Origin: CAYJDR01 sp964368965
GTDB lineage: Bacteria; Chrysiogenota; Deferribacteres; Deferribacterales; Mucispirillaceae
Assembly (NCBI GenBank): GCA_964368965.1
Contig: CAYJDR010000027.1
Location: 1-27,970, forward strand
Length of the DNA stretch: 27,970 nt
Direction: 5' to 3'
Made by a program: the position numbers and the translations under genes. The notes beneath the pieces are model-generated. The model worked only from the letters and a program-made list of their open reading frames with translations, did no database searches and was not told the DNA's origin. Of this stretch, positions 6,267 to 14,691 are shown piece after piece (position 1 is the stretch's first letter; the number at the start of each line of letters is the position of its first letter).

Positions 6267-8263
6267 GATTTTAAAATGTCTTTATCTATCACTTTTTCAG
6301 GAAAATTAACGACCAAAGTGTTCAATATTTCTTTTTTTGAAAGTGGTTTAGTTAAGTGTGCATTCATTCCTGCATCTTTACTCTTTTTTTCTTCACCACG
6401 TATAGCGTTCGCCGTGAGCGCAAAAATTGGTATTGTTTTAGCATACTCGTTATCAAGCGCACGGATTTCTCTCGTAGCTGTTAGCCCGTCCATTACAGGC
6501 ATTTGAACGTCCATAAATATGCAGTCATACTTTTCTCTATTCATCTTGAATGCATCAACTGCTTCCCTGCCATTGTTTACAACGTCATAACTTATCGACA
6601 TAGTCCTAAATAATGCACCAATAACTTCCTGATTGATCACATTATCCTCAGCAACTAAGCAAGTTAAGCCAACGATATCTACATTGTGGTCAATAACTTT
6701 TTCAGGTGCTTTACTTAATGCTTCCATCTCTTCTTCAGTAGGTATGCCAAAGGGTATGATTGCTGTAAAGGTTGAGCCTTTGCCAACCTCGCTCACCACC
6801 GTTATTTCACCACCCATTAAATGAACAAGTCTCTCTGTAATTGTTAAACCAAGCCCTGTGCCACCGAAACGACGAGTGATTGATGTATCTGCCTGACTAA
6901 ATGCAACAAATAAATTTGACAGTTGGCTTTCAGACATGCCGATGCCTGTATCTGATATTTCAAATTTTAACCAGATTTTATTTTCAGTCTTTTTTAATGT
7001 AGATGCAGTAAACAAGACAGTTCCACCCTCAGGTGTGAACTTAATCGCATTGCTTAATAAATTAACAAGGATTTGGCGGATACGCATACTATCACCAACT
7101 ATCGCACTAGGTAGATTTTCACTTCTATGTACATTTAATGTAATATTTTTATCTTTCGCGGCTGATTCCATCAAGCCTCTAATAAACAAGCTTTCATTTA
7201 CTGTTATATAAGGTGCTTCTTCAATTGTCATTTTATTAGCTTCAATTTTTGAAAAATCTAATATATCATTCATGATAGTAAGCATATGGGTGCCTGATGA
7301 TATAATTTTCTTGACATAGTTTGTTTGAGTATCATCTAAATCAGTATCCAACATAAACTTTGCAAAGTTAAGCACAGCGTTCATAGGTGTGCGTATTTCG
7401 TGACTCATGTTAGCTAAAAACATGCTTTTTGTCGAACTTGCTTCCTCAAGAATAACTTCGCGGTTCTTAGACGCAGTAATATCTTTAATGAAGCCAATAA
7501 CTCTTAGTTTAGCATCAGAATTTCTTACAACTTTATAAATGAGTGAGAGCCACTTTTCAGTGCCATTTTCAAGCAAGCATGGTAGCTCGAACTCAACCTT
7601 AGTGTTCTCCACCCAAGTCGAATGGTCAACTAATGAACCCCATACAGAACATTGGTGAGGTAAAAAGAAACGACATAAGCCACGCCACTCCTTGACATTT
7701 GTAACGCGTTCTTCCATGCCGAAGATTGATGAAAACAAATTATTTGTACGGATAAAAACTTCAGAGTAATCGTTTTCATCGTCAATATGTTCAAGGTCGA
7801 AAACTGCATAATCGCCTATCTCAGCAGCAAGTTCGAAATTAAGCACTTGTTTTTCAAGCATAATCATTGTTTGATATTGGTCACTGATATTTTGTGTATA
7901 GCCTAATATATGAGCAACACCATTTTCCATCGAAACAAGCCTACCGCCAGTACGGACATAAATTGGTTTAACTGGATGAAACCAAACATATTGAAGCTCA
8001 AAATCTTTACTGTCGCTTGTAAATACTTTACCTAAAATCATATTTACACTATTTCTACTTTCATCATCCATGTGGCCAAACCACCATGCATAACACTCTG
8101 CGCCAGTCATTTCTTTACCGCTTATAGCATACATTTCTGCTAAACGGTCATCGACATATAATTCGCTTGCAAATGTTTCTAAATTAATGAATACTTCCCA
8201 CAAGCACAAACCACTAGCATCGAGAATGCTATCTTTTATTTTTTCATAATTGGAAAGTAACAT
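6263..8263 (-). CDS. Soluble hybrid sensor histidine kinase (PAS-PAS-HisKA-HATPase-REC)
   Basis: A 666-residue hybrid kinase without membrane helices, so probably a cytoplasmic sensor. Two PAS-like regions (about 5-125 and 140-265) precede HisKA with phospho-acceptor His288 in MSHEIRTP. The ATPase domain has N-box NLLSNAIKF, DTGIGM and GGTGLGL, and a C-terminal receiver carries Asp585 in FMDVQMP and the TKP lysine. No Hpt or output regulator is adjacent. I start at the ATG 8261-8263, which has AAAAGGTG upstream and aligns with the start of the paralogue at 8353-10362; an upstream TTG would add 10 residues. The stop overlaps the next ATPase start by 4 bases. The sensed signal is unknown. Confidence 0.93.
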   Translation of the reverse strand: MLLSNYEKIKDSILDASGLCLWEVFINLETFASELYVDDRLAEMYAISGKEMTGAECYAWWFGHMDDESRNSVNMILGKVFTSDSKDFELQYVWFHPVKPIYVRTGGRLVSMENGVAHILGYTQNISDQYQTMIMLEKQVLNFELAAEIGDYAVFDLEHIDDENDYSEVFIRTNNLFSSIFGMEERVTNVKEWRGLCRFFLPHQCSVWGSLVDHSTWVENTKVEFELPCLLENGTEKWLSLIYKVVRNSDAKLRVIGFIKDITASKNREVILEEASSTKSMFLANMSHEIRTPMNAVLNFAKFMLDTDLDDTQTNYVKKIISSGTHMLTIMNDILDFSKIEANKMTIEEAPYITVNESLFIRGLMESAAKDKNITLNVHRSENLPSAIVGDSMRIRQILVNLLSNAIKFTPEGGTVLFTASTLKKTENKIWLKFEISDTGIGMSESQLSNLFVAFSQADTSITRRFGGTGLGLTITERLVHLMGGEITVVSEVGKGSTFTAIIPFGIPTEEEMEALSKAPEKVIDHNVDIVGLTCLVAEDNVINQEVIGALFRTMSISYDVVNNGREAVDAFKMNREKYDCIFMDVQMPVMDGLTATREIRALDNEYAKTIPIFALTANAIRGEEKKSKDAGMNAHLTKPLSKKEILNTLVVNFPEKVIDKDILKS

Positions 8264-8297
8264 GTTACACCTTTTACAGATTTTTGAGAACAATCAT

Positions 8298-8326
8298 ATA
8301 ATATGTCATTTTATGTAAAACTTCAA
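8298..8326 (-). promoter_or_regulatory. Candidate sigma70 promoter for the second histidine kinase and downstream cluster
   Basis: TTGAAG (8321-8326) and TATTAT (8298-8303) on the minus strand, 17 bases apart, in the 89-base gap between the two kinase genes. It would drive the kinase, ATPase, sirtuin, ATPase and yigZ string independently of the upstream kinase. Confidence 0.55.
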
Positions 8327-8352
8327 GTATTGACAAATGATTATAATCACAA

Positions 8353-10362
8353 TTAATTTATTTTATTATCTTTGCTAAGCACTTTCTCTGGGAAATATTT
8401 AGCAAGTGTTCTTAGTATTTCATCTTTTGATAATGGCTTAGTTAAGTGTTCATTCATGCCAGCTTCCTTGCTTTTAACATCTTCACCACGCACAGCATGA
8501 GCTGTCAGCGCAAATATAGGTATGTTTTTTGCACGTTTGGTCCCAATAGCTCTAATTTGCTTCGTCGCTGAAAGACCATCAAGCACAGGCATTTGAACGT
8601 CCATAAATATGCAGTCATACTTAGTTGGATTTGCATTAAATGATTTAATCGCTTCTTCACCATTATCAACAATATCAACATCTATTGAAATCGTTTTAAA
8701 CATCGCACGTACAACTTCTTGGTTAATTATATTATCCTCAGCCACCAAACATGACAAGCCAACAAACTCAACACCATGAACTATTGGTTTTGACACACTC
8801 ATACTTAATGCGTTAGTTTGTTCTTTTGTTGGTATCGCAAATGACACTAGCACTGTAAATATTGTCCCTTCGCCGACGACACTCTCTACAGTTATAGTGC
8901 CTTCCATAAGTTCTACAAGTGTCTTAGATATTGCCAAACCTAACCCTGTGCCACCAAAGCGACGTGTGATTGTTTCATCAGCCTGTTTAAACGCAGTGAA
9001 CAAGTGCTGGAGTTGCTCGTCAGACATCCCAATACCAGTATCTGAAATAACAAAACGCAACGTCACTGACCTATCATCTTGCTTTTCATTATGCACTTCA
9101 AATGACACGCTACCACCATCAGGCGTAAACTTAATTGCATTGCTAAGTAGATTAACTAACACTTGGCGCATTCGCATGCTATCGCCTACGATGAACTCAG
9201 GAATGTTCTTATCATAATATGTCATAAATGACAGCCCTTTTTCTTCAACACTTCGCCCTAACATTTCTCTTATGAAATTACTTTCTTGCAATGTTGAGTA
9301 AGGAGCTTTCTCGACGGTCATTTTGTTAGCTTCGATTTTTGAGAAATCGAGTATATCATTTATTATCGTCAACATATGCGTGCCTGATGAAACAATTTTA
9401 TTCGCATAGTTTTCTTGAATATCATCAAGCCCAGTATCTAGCATAAATTTAGCAAAGTTTAATACAGCGTTCATAGGTGTGCGTATTTCATGGCTCATAT
9501 TTGCTAAAAACATGCTTTTTGTAGCATTTGCCGCCTCGAGCTCTGCTTCACGCTTTTTAATCGTTGTGACATCTTTGATAAAGCCAATAACTCTAAGGTT
9601 GGTATCAATATCTTGCAGCACTTTATATGTAAGCGTGAGCCACTTTACCGTGCCGTCTGCCAACGTACAATGCAAATCAAACTCGTTTGTTGCATCTTTT
9701 TCCCATAACGTATGGTCTACAAGCGCACACCAAGCTTCACGCTCATCGCCTGAAAAAAATCTACTCATACGGCACCACTCTTCAGCATTTGTAACATGCT
9801 TTTGCTTGCCAAACATTGTTGAGAATAAACTATTGGCAAATACAGTGACACCTTCAGCATCTTTAACAGAATCAGGGTGCTCCAACTCAAAAACAGCATA
9901 GTTACCAATCGAAGATGCAAGCTCAAAGTTGCGCAAATGGCGCTCTACCTGAATTTGTGCATTATGGTACTCACTTATATCTTGGTGGTATCCCATAATA
10001 ACAGCAACTTCACCTTCCATTTTCACAAGGCTACCACAACAGCGTACAAATGTAGGTTCACCTATGTTTTGCCATGGATATTCAAGGATAAAATATTTTA
10101 TCTCGCCGGTAAGGAGTTGAACAACAGTTTTATTAATGTCTTCTTTATAACGTACATCAATACGTGAATACCACCAAGCGTAGCACTCCTCAGCAGTAGT
10201 AACTTCATCAGTCAACTCAAGCAATTTCGACATAGAGTCATCTACATACATCTCTGCTTCACCAGTTGCTGTGTTTATCCTAATTTCCCACAAACCTGCA
10301 CCACTGGCATTAATTATTTCAACAATTTTGTTTACTTTAAGTTCATCTTTAAATAATAACAT
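8353..10362 (-). CDS. Soluble hybrid sensor histidine kinase, tandem paralogue
   Basis: A 669-residue hybrid kinase with the same architecture as its downstream neighbour: two PAS-like regions, HisKA (His291 in MSHEIRTP), HATPase (NLLSNAIKF, DTGIGM, GGTGLGL) and a receiver (Asp588 in FMDVQMP). No membrane helix is seen. The catalytic core and receiver are close to the neighbour's, with stretches identical at DNA level. The N-terminal PAS region is more diverged (shared CYAWW motif), which suggests different ligands after duplication. It starts at ATG 10360-10362 with a weak GCGGT ribosome binding site and follows an almost perfect promoter. The cognate output protein is not visible. Confidence 0.93.
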   Translation of the reverse strand: MLLFKDELKVNKIVEIINASGAGLWEIRINTATGEAEMYVDDSMSKLLELTDEVTTAEECYAWWYSRIDVRYKEDINKTVVQLLTGEIKYFILEYPWQNIGEPTFVRCCGSLVKMEGEVAVIMGYHQDISEYHNAQIQVERHLRNFELASSIGNYAVFELEHPDSVKDAEGVTVFANSLFSTMFGKQKHVTNAEEWCRMSRFFSGDEREAWCALVDHTLWEKDATNEFDLHCTLADGTVKWLTLTYKVLQDIDTNLRVIGFIKDVTTIKKREAELEAANATKSMFLANMSHEIRTPMNAVLNFAKFMLDTGLDDIQENYANKIVSSGTHMLTIINDILDFSKIEANKMTVEKAPYSTLQESNFIREMLGRSVEEKGLSFMTYYDKNIPEFIVGDSMRMRQVLVNLLSNAIKFTPDGGSVSFEVHNEKQDDRSVTLRFVISDTGIGMSDEQLQHLFTAFKQADETITRRFGGTGLGLAISKTLVELMEGTITVESVVGEGTIFTVLVSFAIPTKEQTNALSMSVSKPIVHGVEFVGLSCLVAEDNIINQEVVRAMFKTISIDVDIVDNGEEAIKSFNANPTKYDCIFMDVQMPVLDGLSATKQIRAIGTKRAKNIPIFALTAHAVRGEDVKSKEAGMNEHLTKPLSKDEILRTLAKYFPEKVLSKDNKIN

Positions 10363-10402
10363 ATGTTTTACCGCTTAAATATATTTATATAGTTCCTGTT
10401 AT

Positions 10403-10430
10403 ATTATAGGCTTTATAAAAATAGTGTCAA
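10403..10430 (-). promoter_or_regulatory. Consensus sigma70 promoter for the tandem histidine kinases
   Basis: Perfect TTGACA (10425-10430) and perfect TATAAT (10403-10408) on the minus strand, with a 16-base spacer. The -35 box abuts the U-tract of the rpoZ terminator. The expected start near 10396 gives a leader of about 34 bases. Confidence 0.8.
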
Positions 10431-10431
10431 C

Positions 10432-10469
10432 AAAAATAAAAAGCCCTACCAACACGTGTTAGTAGGGCT
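10432..10469 (-). terminator. Rho-independent terminator after rpoZ
   Basis: On the minus strand, arms at 10462-10469 and 10442-10449 (AGCCCTAC/GTAGGGCT) continue through one G-U pair into an AACAC/GTGTT stem. The sequence then runs into TTTTTATTTTTG. It ends the gmk-rpoZ transcript 20 bases after the rpoZ stop. Confidence 0.92.
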
Positions 10470-10489
10470 ATTAATAAGCTAATATAATA

Positions 10490-10756
10490 TTAGGCTTTGA
10501 TTTCAGTTTCAGTTGCTGGTTCAGCAATAGCTTCTTCTAAATCAGCTTCATCTTTTTCTTCAAATATAATTTTGTTGTCAGCTAAATCCAATAGTGCTTT
10601 TGAAGTAACTTTTTGGTTGCCTTTCACACTTGAAGCAGTAGTTTCCTCAGTAGGTGCGTTTAATTCTTTAGCTCTTAGCCCTGCAAGGTGCACAAGTTTG
10701 AACCTGCTACCTATTTCTTCTTGATTGATGATTTTTTCGATATCTAAAAATGCCAT
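10490..10756 (-). CDS. rpoZ: RNA polymerase omega subunit
   Basis: An 88-residue protein with the omega core near its N-terminus: SRFKLVHLAGLRAKEL, the helix that clamps the beta-prime subunit. A conserved middle segment (KVTSKALLDLADNKI) and an acidic, low-complexity tail rich in Glu and Ala follow. Omega aids beta-prime folding and polymerase assembly and can contribute to ppGpp binding. The gene follows gmk by 24 bases, the common gmk-rpoZ pairing in many bacteria. AAGGAG lies 11 bases before the ATG. A strong terminator follows. Confidence 0.93.
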   Translation of the reverse strand: MAFLDIEKIINQEEIGSRFKLVHLAGLRAKELNAPTEETTASSVKGNQKVTSKALLDLADNKIIFEEKDEADLEEAIAEPATETEIKA

Positions 10757-10780
10757 GTTCCGTTGTTCTCCTTATTTTGG

Positions 10781-11398
10781 CTACATTTTCATAAAATCTG
10801 AACTCTTCTCGTACAAGAACGTACGCAGATGTTCAGCATTATATATTGCGAGCAATTCGTTGAATGCTCTTTCTTTCTCGTCATTAACTACAAGGTAGTC
10901 GTATTCACAATAATACTCAACCTCTTTATATGCGTTCTTCAATCTTATTGCGATTGATTCGGCACTATCCTTCCCGCGCGATGTAATACGTGAGTGTAAA
11001 GCCTCTATCGACGGTGCTGTAATAAAAATATAAACAGCATGCGGTACGCGCTCCCTAAGTTGCATTGCTCCTTGTGGGTCAATATCAAGGAACACATCGT
11101 AACCTTCACCAAGCGACTTCTCTATTGATGACATAGCAGTTCCATATAGATTACCATGAACTTCTGCCCATTCAAGAAACTCGTCATTTTCAACCATGCC
11201 GAAAAATTCTTCTTTTGACACAAAGTGATAATTTACTCCGTTTTGCTCACCATCACGCATTTGCCTAGTGGTATATGATACAGAGTATGTAACATTCGGA
11301 TGTAAGTGTTTTGTGAGCATGTCGCACAATGTTGATTTTCCTGCGCCACTAGGTGCAGATATAACAAACAGTCGCCCTTTATGCTGAGCCTTATTCAA
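10781..11398 (-). CDS. gmk: Guanylate kinase
   Basis: A 205-residue guanylate kinase that converts GMP (or dGMP) to GDP with ATP, a step in purine nucleotide salvage and synthesis. P-loop APSGAGKST lies at 15-23, and the GMP-binding segment VSYTTRQMRDGEQNGVNYHFV and DIDPQGAMQL follow. I place the start at a TTG (11396-11398): AGGGGG lies six bases upstream, the protein then begins MNKAQHKGRLFVISAPSG, and the length matches the E. coli enzyme (207). A TTG 11 codons earlier has no such site. It is cotranscribed with rpoZ. Confidence 0.93.
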   Translation of the reverse strand: MNKAQHKGRLFVISAPSGAGKSTLCDMLTKHLHPNVTYSVSYTTRQMRDGEQNGVNYHFVSKEEFFGMVENDEFLEWAEVHGNLYGTAMSSIEKSLGEGYDVFLDIDPQGAMQLRERVPHAVYIFITAPSIEALHSRITSRGKDSAESIAIRLKNAYKEVEYYCEYDYLVVNDEKERAFNELLAIYNAEHLRTFLYEKSSDFMKM

Positions 11399-11448
11399 AG
11401 CGAGCCCCCTAATACAATAATACACACGCAAAAAAAGCGCTTAGTTCT

Positions 11449-11476
11449 ATATTACAACATTTTACATTTTTTTCAA
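11449..11476 (-). promoter_or_regulatory. Candidate sigma70 promoter for gmk-rpoZ
   Basis: TTGAAA (11471-11476) and TAATAT (11449-11454) on the minus strand, 16-base spacer, in the AT-rich gap behind the DUF3298 gene. The match is moderate. Confidence 0.45.
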
Positions 11477-11491
11477 TTTAAATTTGATTTT

Positions 11492-12499
11492 TTATTTAAA
11501 TAAATGTGATAATAGTGAATTATCTTTCATAAACGGCTTCAACTCATCAAAAGTGAACGTAATATCTGGCGACATTTTATAAGCATCATACCAAAAAGTT
11601 ATCGAACCCTCAGAGATAGCAAAATTATCGCTCAAGCGAATCTCTTCAAAGTTATAATAATGATCTTTATCACCACTATACTCAATCAACTTAGTTTGTA
11701 ACATTGCCACAAGCTTTTTATCGTTTATATCTTTTATGAAGTCAGTCACTTTTATAACAGCACCTGTTTGCAAGTCGAATACAAAATGATCTAAAAACCT
11801 TGCACCACTTGCGCCACCATGATAATACTCAGTGCCATATTGTATTTCAAGCAACCGCTCATCAACATATTCAACATAATAAGCACTAGTAAATGATAAC
11901 CCAAACGGACCAGATTTATATTCTTCAATCTCTTTCATAGCATCTGCGTAAGCTGTACTGATTTCTGTAATCATGGTTGCATATTGATGCTCTAAAGTGT
12001 CATTGATTTTTTCAGCTACTTCGTTTTTATCGTCAGTTGAAAGCCTAACGATATCAACAATTAACGTCGTATTATCGTTTTCATCGTATCTGTTTATATA
12101 ATTGATAACTTTCTCAAACTTATAGTTTCTGTATGTAAACGAGCTAGGTAGTTTCTCTGACAATGTTGCAGTGAACGGCAATGTCTTTTTATCGCTCCAA
12201 GTGCCTGTCATTGTGCCATTATCTAGCGTTGCAACAAACTCACCTTCATAAGTGTCGATTATTTCAACTTTGTTGCCACTCACCTTTCCAGACATTGTGA
12301 TATTTGACTTATATTTATCATAATAGTAGTATCCAAAAATCTCATCGCCATGAAATTTCAAGTTCATTGTAACAGGGTATTTATCATCAATACTGCCCTT
12401 AAAAATATACGAGTGATACTCATCAACAACTTCTAGCTTTATTTGAGCATTAGCCGTTGATGCAATCAAAACGATTAATAGTGTTATTATATTTCTCAT
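11492..12499 (-). CDS. Secreted DUF3298 (RsiV-like) protein of unknown function
   Basis: A 335-residue exported protein. A signal peptide covers residues 1-18 (ends TANA), so it should be periplasmic or surface-exposed. Residues about 25-115 form a beta-rich module with repeated aromatic and glycine spacing (YHSYIFKGSI, FGYYYYDKY, GTMTGTWSD). The C-terminal half carries DUF3298 features (YYHGGASGARFLDHFVFDLQTG, then a TDFI segment), the domain that in Bacillus RsiV binds lysozyme. No membrane anchor or sigma factor gene is adjacent, so it is not an anti-sigma factor by context. AGAGGG precedes the ATG. The function is unknown; it sits between the rplQ terminator and gmk. Confidence 0.8.
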   Translation of the reverse strand: MRNIITLLIVLIASTANAQIKLEVVDEYHSYIFKGSIDDKYPVTMNLKFHGDEIFGYYYYDKYKSNITMSGKVSGNKVEIIDTYEGEFVATLDNGTMTGTWSDKKTLPFTATLSEKLPSSFTYRNYKFEKVINYINRYDENDNTTLIVDIVRLSTDDKNEVAEKINDTLEHQYATMITEISTAYADAMKEIEEYKSGPFGLSFTSAYYVEYVDERLLEIQYGTEYYHGGASGARFLDHFVFDLQTGAVIKVTDFIKDINDKKLVAMLQTKLIEYSGDKDHYYNFEEIRLSDNFAISEGSITFWYDAYKMSPDITFTFDELKPFMKDNSLLSHLFK

Positions 12500-12519
12500 A
12501 ATATACCCTCTACCGACGT

Positions 12520-12548
12520 ATTATATGCATTTTTAACAATTACTTGAA
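12520..12548 (-). promoter_or_regulatory. Candidate promoter for the DUF3298 gene
   Basis: A perfect TATAAT (12520-12525) on the minus strand, with a weak TTCAAG at 12543-12548 17 bases upstream. It lies between the rplQ terminator and the gene. Confidence 0.45.
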
Positions 12549-12593
12549 CTGTTTTACGATAAAATTTAGCTAATAAATTCAGATTTTACAGAC

Positions 12594-12621
12594 AAAAAAA
12601 GTCCCCACCGAAGTAGGGACT
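12594..12621 (-). terminator. Rho-independent terminator ending the ribosomal block
   Basis: On the minus strand a 9-bp stem (12613-12621 with 12600-12608, one G-U pair) is capped by a stable C(UUCG)G tetraloop. A run of seven T follows. It begins 21 bases after the rplQ stop. Confidence 0.95.
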
Positions 12622-12642
12622 GAAAAATTTTAAAATTTTAAA

Positions 12643-13023
12643 TTACTCGCCTTTAGTTGTTTCAACTATCGGGTCTACGAACTCGATGATAGCCATTTCA
12701 GCGTTATCGCCTGTTCTTCTACCTAGTTTGTAGATACGAGTGTAGCCACCGTTACGCTCAGCAAAAGCTGGTGCAACAACGTCGAACAGTCTGTGAACTG
12801 TGTCGATGTGAGGCAATTTTTTGAACGCAAGTCTGCGTGACTGTAAGTCGCCTTTTTTACCTAAAGTAATTAATGGCTCGATAACAGTACGAAGTACTTT
12901 CGCTTTTTTCAAAGTAGTTTCTACTCTGCCGTGTTCTATTAGTGACTTTGCCATATTGCGGAATGTAGCAATACGGTGAGCAGTCTTCATTCTAAACTTG
13001 TTATTGACAACTCCGTGTCTCAT
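12643..13023 (-). CDS. rplQ: 50S ribosomal protein L17
   Basis: A 126-residue L17, part of the large subunit near the peptide exit tunnel. The start MRHGVVNNKF and the segment RTGDNAEMAIIEFV are typical. The usual length is about 120-130. Its ATG overlaps the rpoA stop by one base (TAATG), so it is translationally coupled to rpoA. It is the last gene of the ribosomal block and is followed by a strong terminator. Confidence 0.97.
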   Translation of the reverse strand: MRHGVVNNKFRMKTAHRIATFRNMAKSLIEHGRVETTLKKAKVLRTVIEPLITLGKKGDLQSRRLAFKKLPHIDTVHRLFDVVAPAFAERNGGYTRIYKLGRRTGDNAEMAIIEFVDPIVETTKGE

Positions 13024-14027
13024 TACTCTACCTCAGTTTCGTTTTTCTTGTAACCTAGGCCTTCTAAGTCCATACCTAAGCTCAAGCCAAGGTCTGATAA
13101 TACTTTCTTAATCTCTTCAAGAGATTTTCTGCCGAAGTTCTTTGTCTTTAGCATTTCGCCGTCTGTTTTGCCACATAGCTCATAAAGAGTTTTAATGTTA
13201 GCGTTTTTAAGACAGTTATATGCACGCACTGATAATTCTAACTCTTCAATGCTATTATCAAGCAACTCTAGTATTTGCTCGTTGCCTTTGACAGCTTCAT
13301 CCTCAACGTGTACTTCAACGATTTCTTCAAAGTTAATGAATTGCATCATGTAATCTTTGATAATTTTTGAAGCAAACGCTAATGCATCTTCTGGACGAAC
13401 AGAGCCATCAGTTTCTATGTCCATAGTGAGTTTATCGTAGTCAGTACTTTGGCCAACACGAGCGTTTTCAACTGCATAGTTTACTCTTTTGATCGGTGTA
13501 AATACAGCATCAACTGGGATTACATCAATTTCTGTAAACTTGTCTTCAAATTCGCTAGCGTTAACGTAGCCTATGCCACGCTCAACGTATAGTTCAATGT
13601 ATAGTTCTGTGTTGCTATCTGTGAGTGTAAGGATGTGCTGCTCAGGGTTTAAAACCTCAACAGAAGCATCGCCAACAATATCACCAGCTGTAACAGGGCC
13701 TACACCCTTTTTCTTGATGTAGACACGACATTGCTCTTGACTGCTAGAAACTAGCTCTAACGCCTTGATGTTTAAGAGAATTTCAACTACATCCTCGATA
13801 ACGCCTGGTATTGTTGAGAATTCATTCTTTACACCTGTGATACGAACACCAACTACAGCCGTACCTTCGATAGAAGATAGCATAACACGTCTTAACGCGT
13901 TACCTATAGTTGTGCCAAAACCTTTTTCATATGGCTCAGCTATGAACTTACCACTACGGTTAGTTACTTGTCCAAGTGCTTCTATCTTCTTTGGCTTCAT
14001 CAGATTTCTGAAATTCATCATTATCAT
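13023..14027 (-). CDS. rpoA: RNA polymerase alpha subunit
   Basis: A 334-residue alpha subunit. The N-terminal domain (about 1-235) carries the assembly motifs EPYEKGFGTTIGNALRRVMLSS and GVIEDVVEILLNIK, and dimerises to start polymerase assembly. After an acidic linker the C-terminal domain (about 250-325) has LSVRAYNCLKNANI and KNFGRKSLEEIKK, the surface that binds UP-element DNA and activators. The ATG at 14025-14027 follows GGAGG by 11 bases; two further ATG codons close behind are less well placed. It sits between rpsD (26 bases upstream) and rplQ. Confidence 0.97.
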   Translation of the reverse strand: MIMMNFRNLMKPKKIEALGQVTNRSGKFIAEPYEKGFGTTIGNALRRVMLSSIEGTAVVGVRITGVKNEFSTIPGVIEDVVEILLNIKALELVSSSQEQCRVYIKKKGVGPVTAGDIVGDASVEVLNPEQHILTLTDSNTELYIELYVERGIGYVNASEFEDKFTEIDVIPVDAVFTPIKRVNYAVENARVGQSTDYDKLTMDIETDGSVRPEDALAFASKIIKDYMMQFINFEEIVEVHVEDEAVKGNEQILELLDNSIEELELSVRAYNCLKNANIKTLYELCGKTDGEMLKTKNFGRKSLEEIKKVLSDLGLSLGMDLEGLGYKKNETEVE

Positions 14028-14053
14028 ATGTAGTATGTCCTCCGCTTCAAGCG

Positions 14054-14680
14054 TTACTTAGAGTATAGCTCGACGATGAGCGACTCTTGGATTTCATAGT
14101 TAACATCAGTTCTTTCAGGCATACGTACAACTTCAGCCTTCTTGCTTGATTTGTCTAATGAGATCCACTCTGGTACTCCACGGCCAGCTGCTGTATCTAA
14201 ACAATCAACTGCGCGTGGGTGTTCTTTGCTTGCTTCAGTAAGCTCAACTTTCATACCTGGCTTCATTAAGAATGAAGGTATGTTAACTCTACGGCCATCA
14301 ACTAAAAAGTGTTGGTGTAGAACCATTTGGCGAGCTTCTTTTCTGCTTGCAGCGAAACCAGCACGGTACACGAAGTTATCTAGCCTGCGCTCTAGGAATT
14401 GTAGTAAAATTTCACCAGTAATACCTTCAAGTGCAGATGATTTTTCAAAATATCTACGGAATTGTGCTTCTAGCACGCCGTAAATTCTTTTAACTTTTTG
14501 TTTTTCTCTGAGCTGTACGCCATAGTCAGAAAGTTTTTTACGTAGCTTGCCGTGTTGGCCAGGTGCGTATTCTTTTCTTTCAAAAGCGCATTTCTCTTTG
14601 TAACAACGCTCACCCTTAAGGTAAAGCTTCATATTTTCACGTCTGCAAAGTTTGCAGCTCGGTCCTGTATATCTAGCCAA
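14054..14680 (-). CDS. rpsD: 30S ribosomal protein S4 (zinc form)
   Basis: A 208-residue S4, a primary 16S rRNA binder that starts small-subunit assembly. The N-terminus holds a zinc site (C9, C12, C26, C31), so this is the cysteine-bearing form. YAPGQHG and the S4 RNA-binding domain (LERRLDNFVYRAGFAASRKEARQMV) follow. The start codon is TTG at 14678-14680 behind GAGAGGA. In many bacteria S4 represses its own mRNA, and a structured stretch lies upstream, before rpsK. The gene order rpsK-rpsD-rpoA is seen in many non-Firmicute groups. Confidence 0.97.
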   Translation of the reverse strand: MARYTGPSCKLCRRENMKLYLKGERCYKEKCAFERKEYAPGQHGKLRKKLSDYGVQLREKQKVKRIYGVLEAQFRRYFEKSSALEGITGEILLQFLERRLDNFVYRAGFAASRKEARQMVLHQHFLVDGRRVNIPSFLMKPGMKVELTEASKEHPRAVDCLDTAAGRGVPEWISLDKSSKKAEVVRMPERTDVNYEIQESLIVELYSK

Positions 14681-14691
14681 GGTATCCTCTC

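Noticed and set aside
9479..9901. 140-codon open frame on the plus strand
   Set aside because: Antisense to a well-supported histidine kinase; low-complexity Ser/Val-rich translation without a ribosome binding site.
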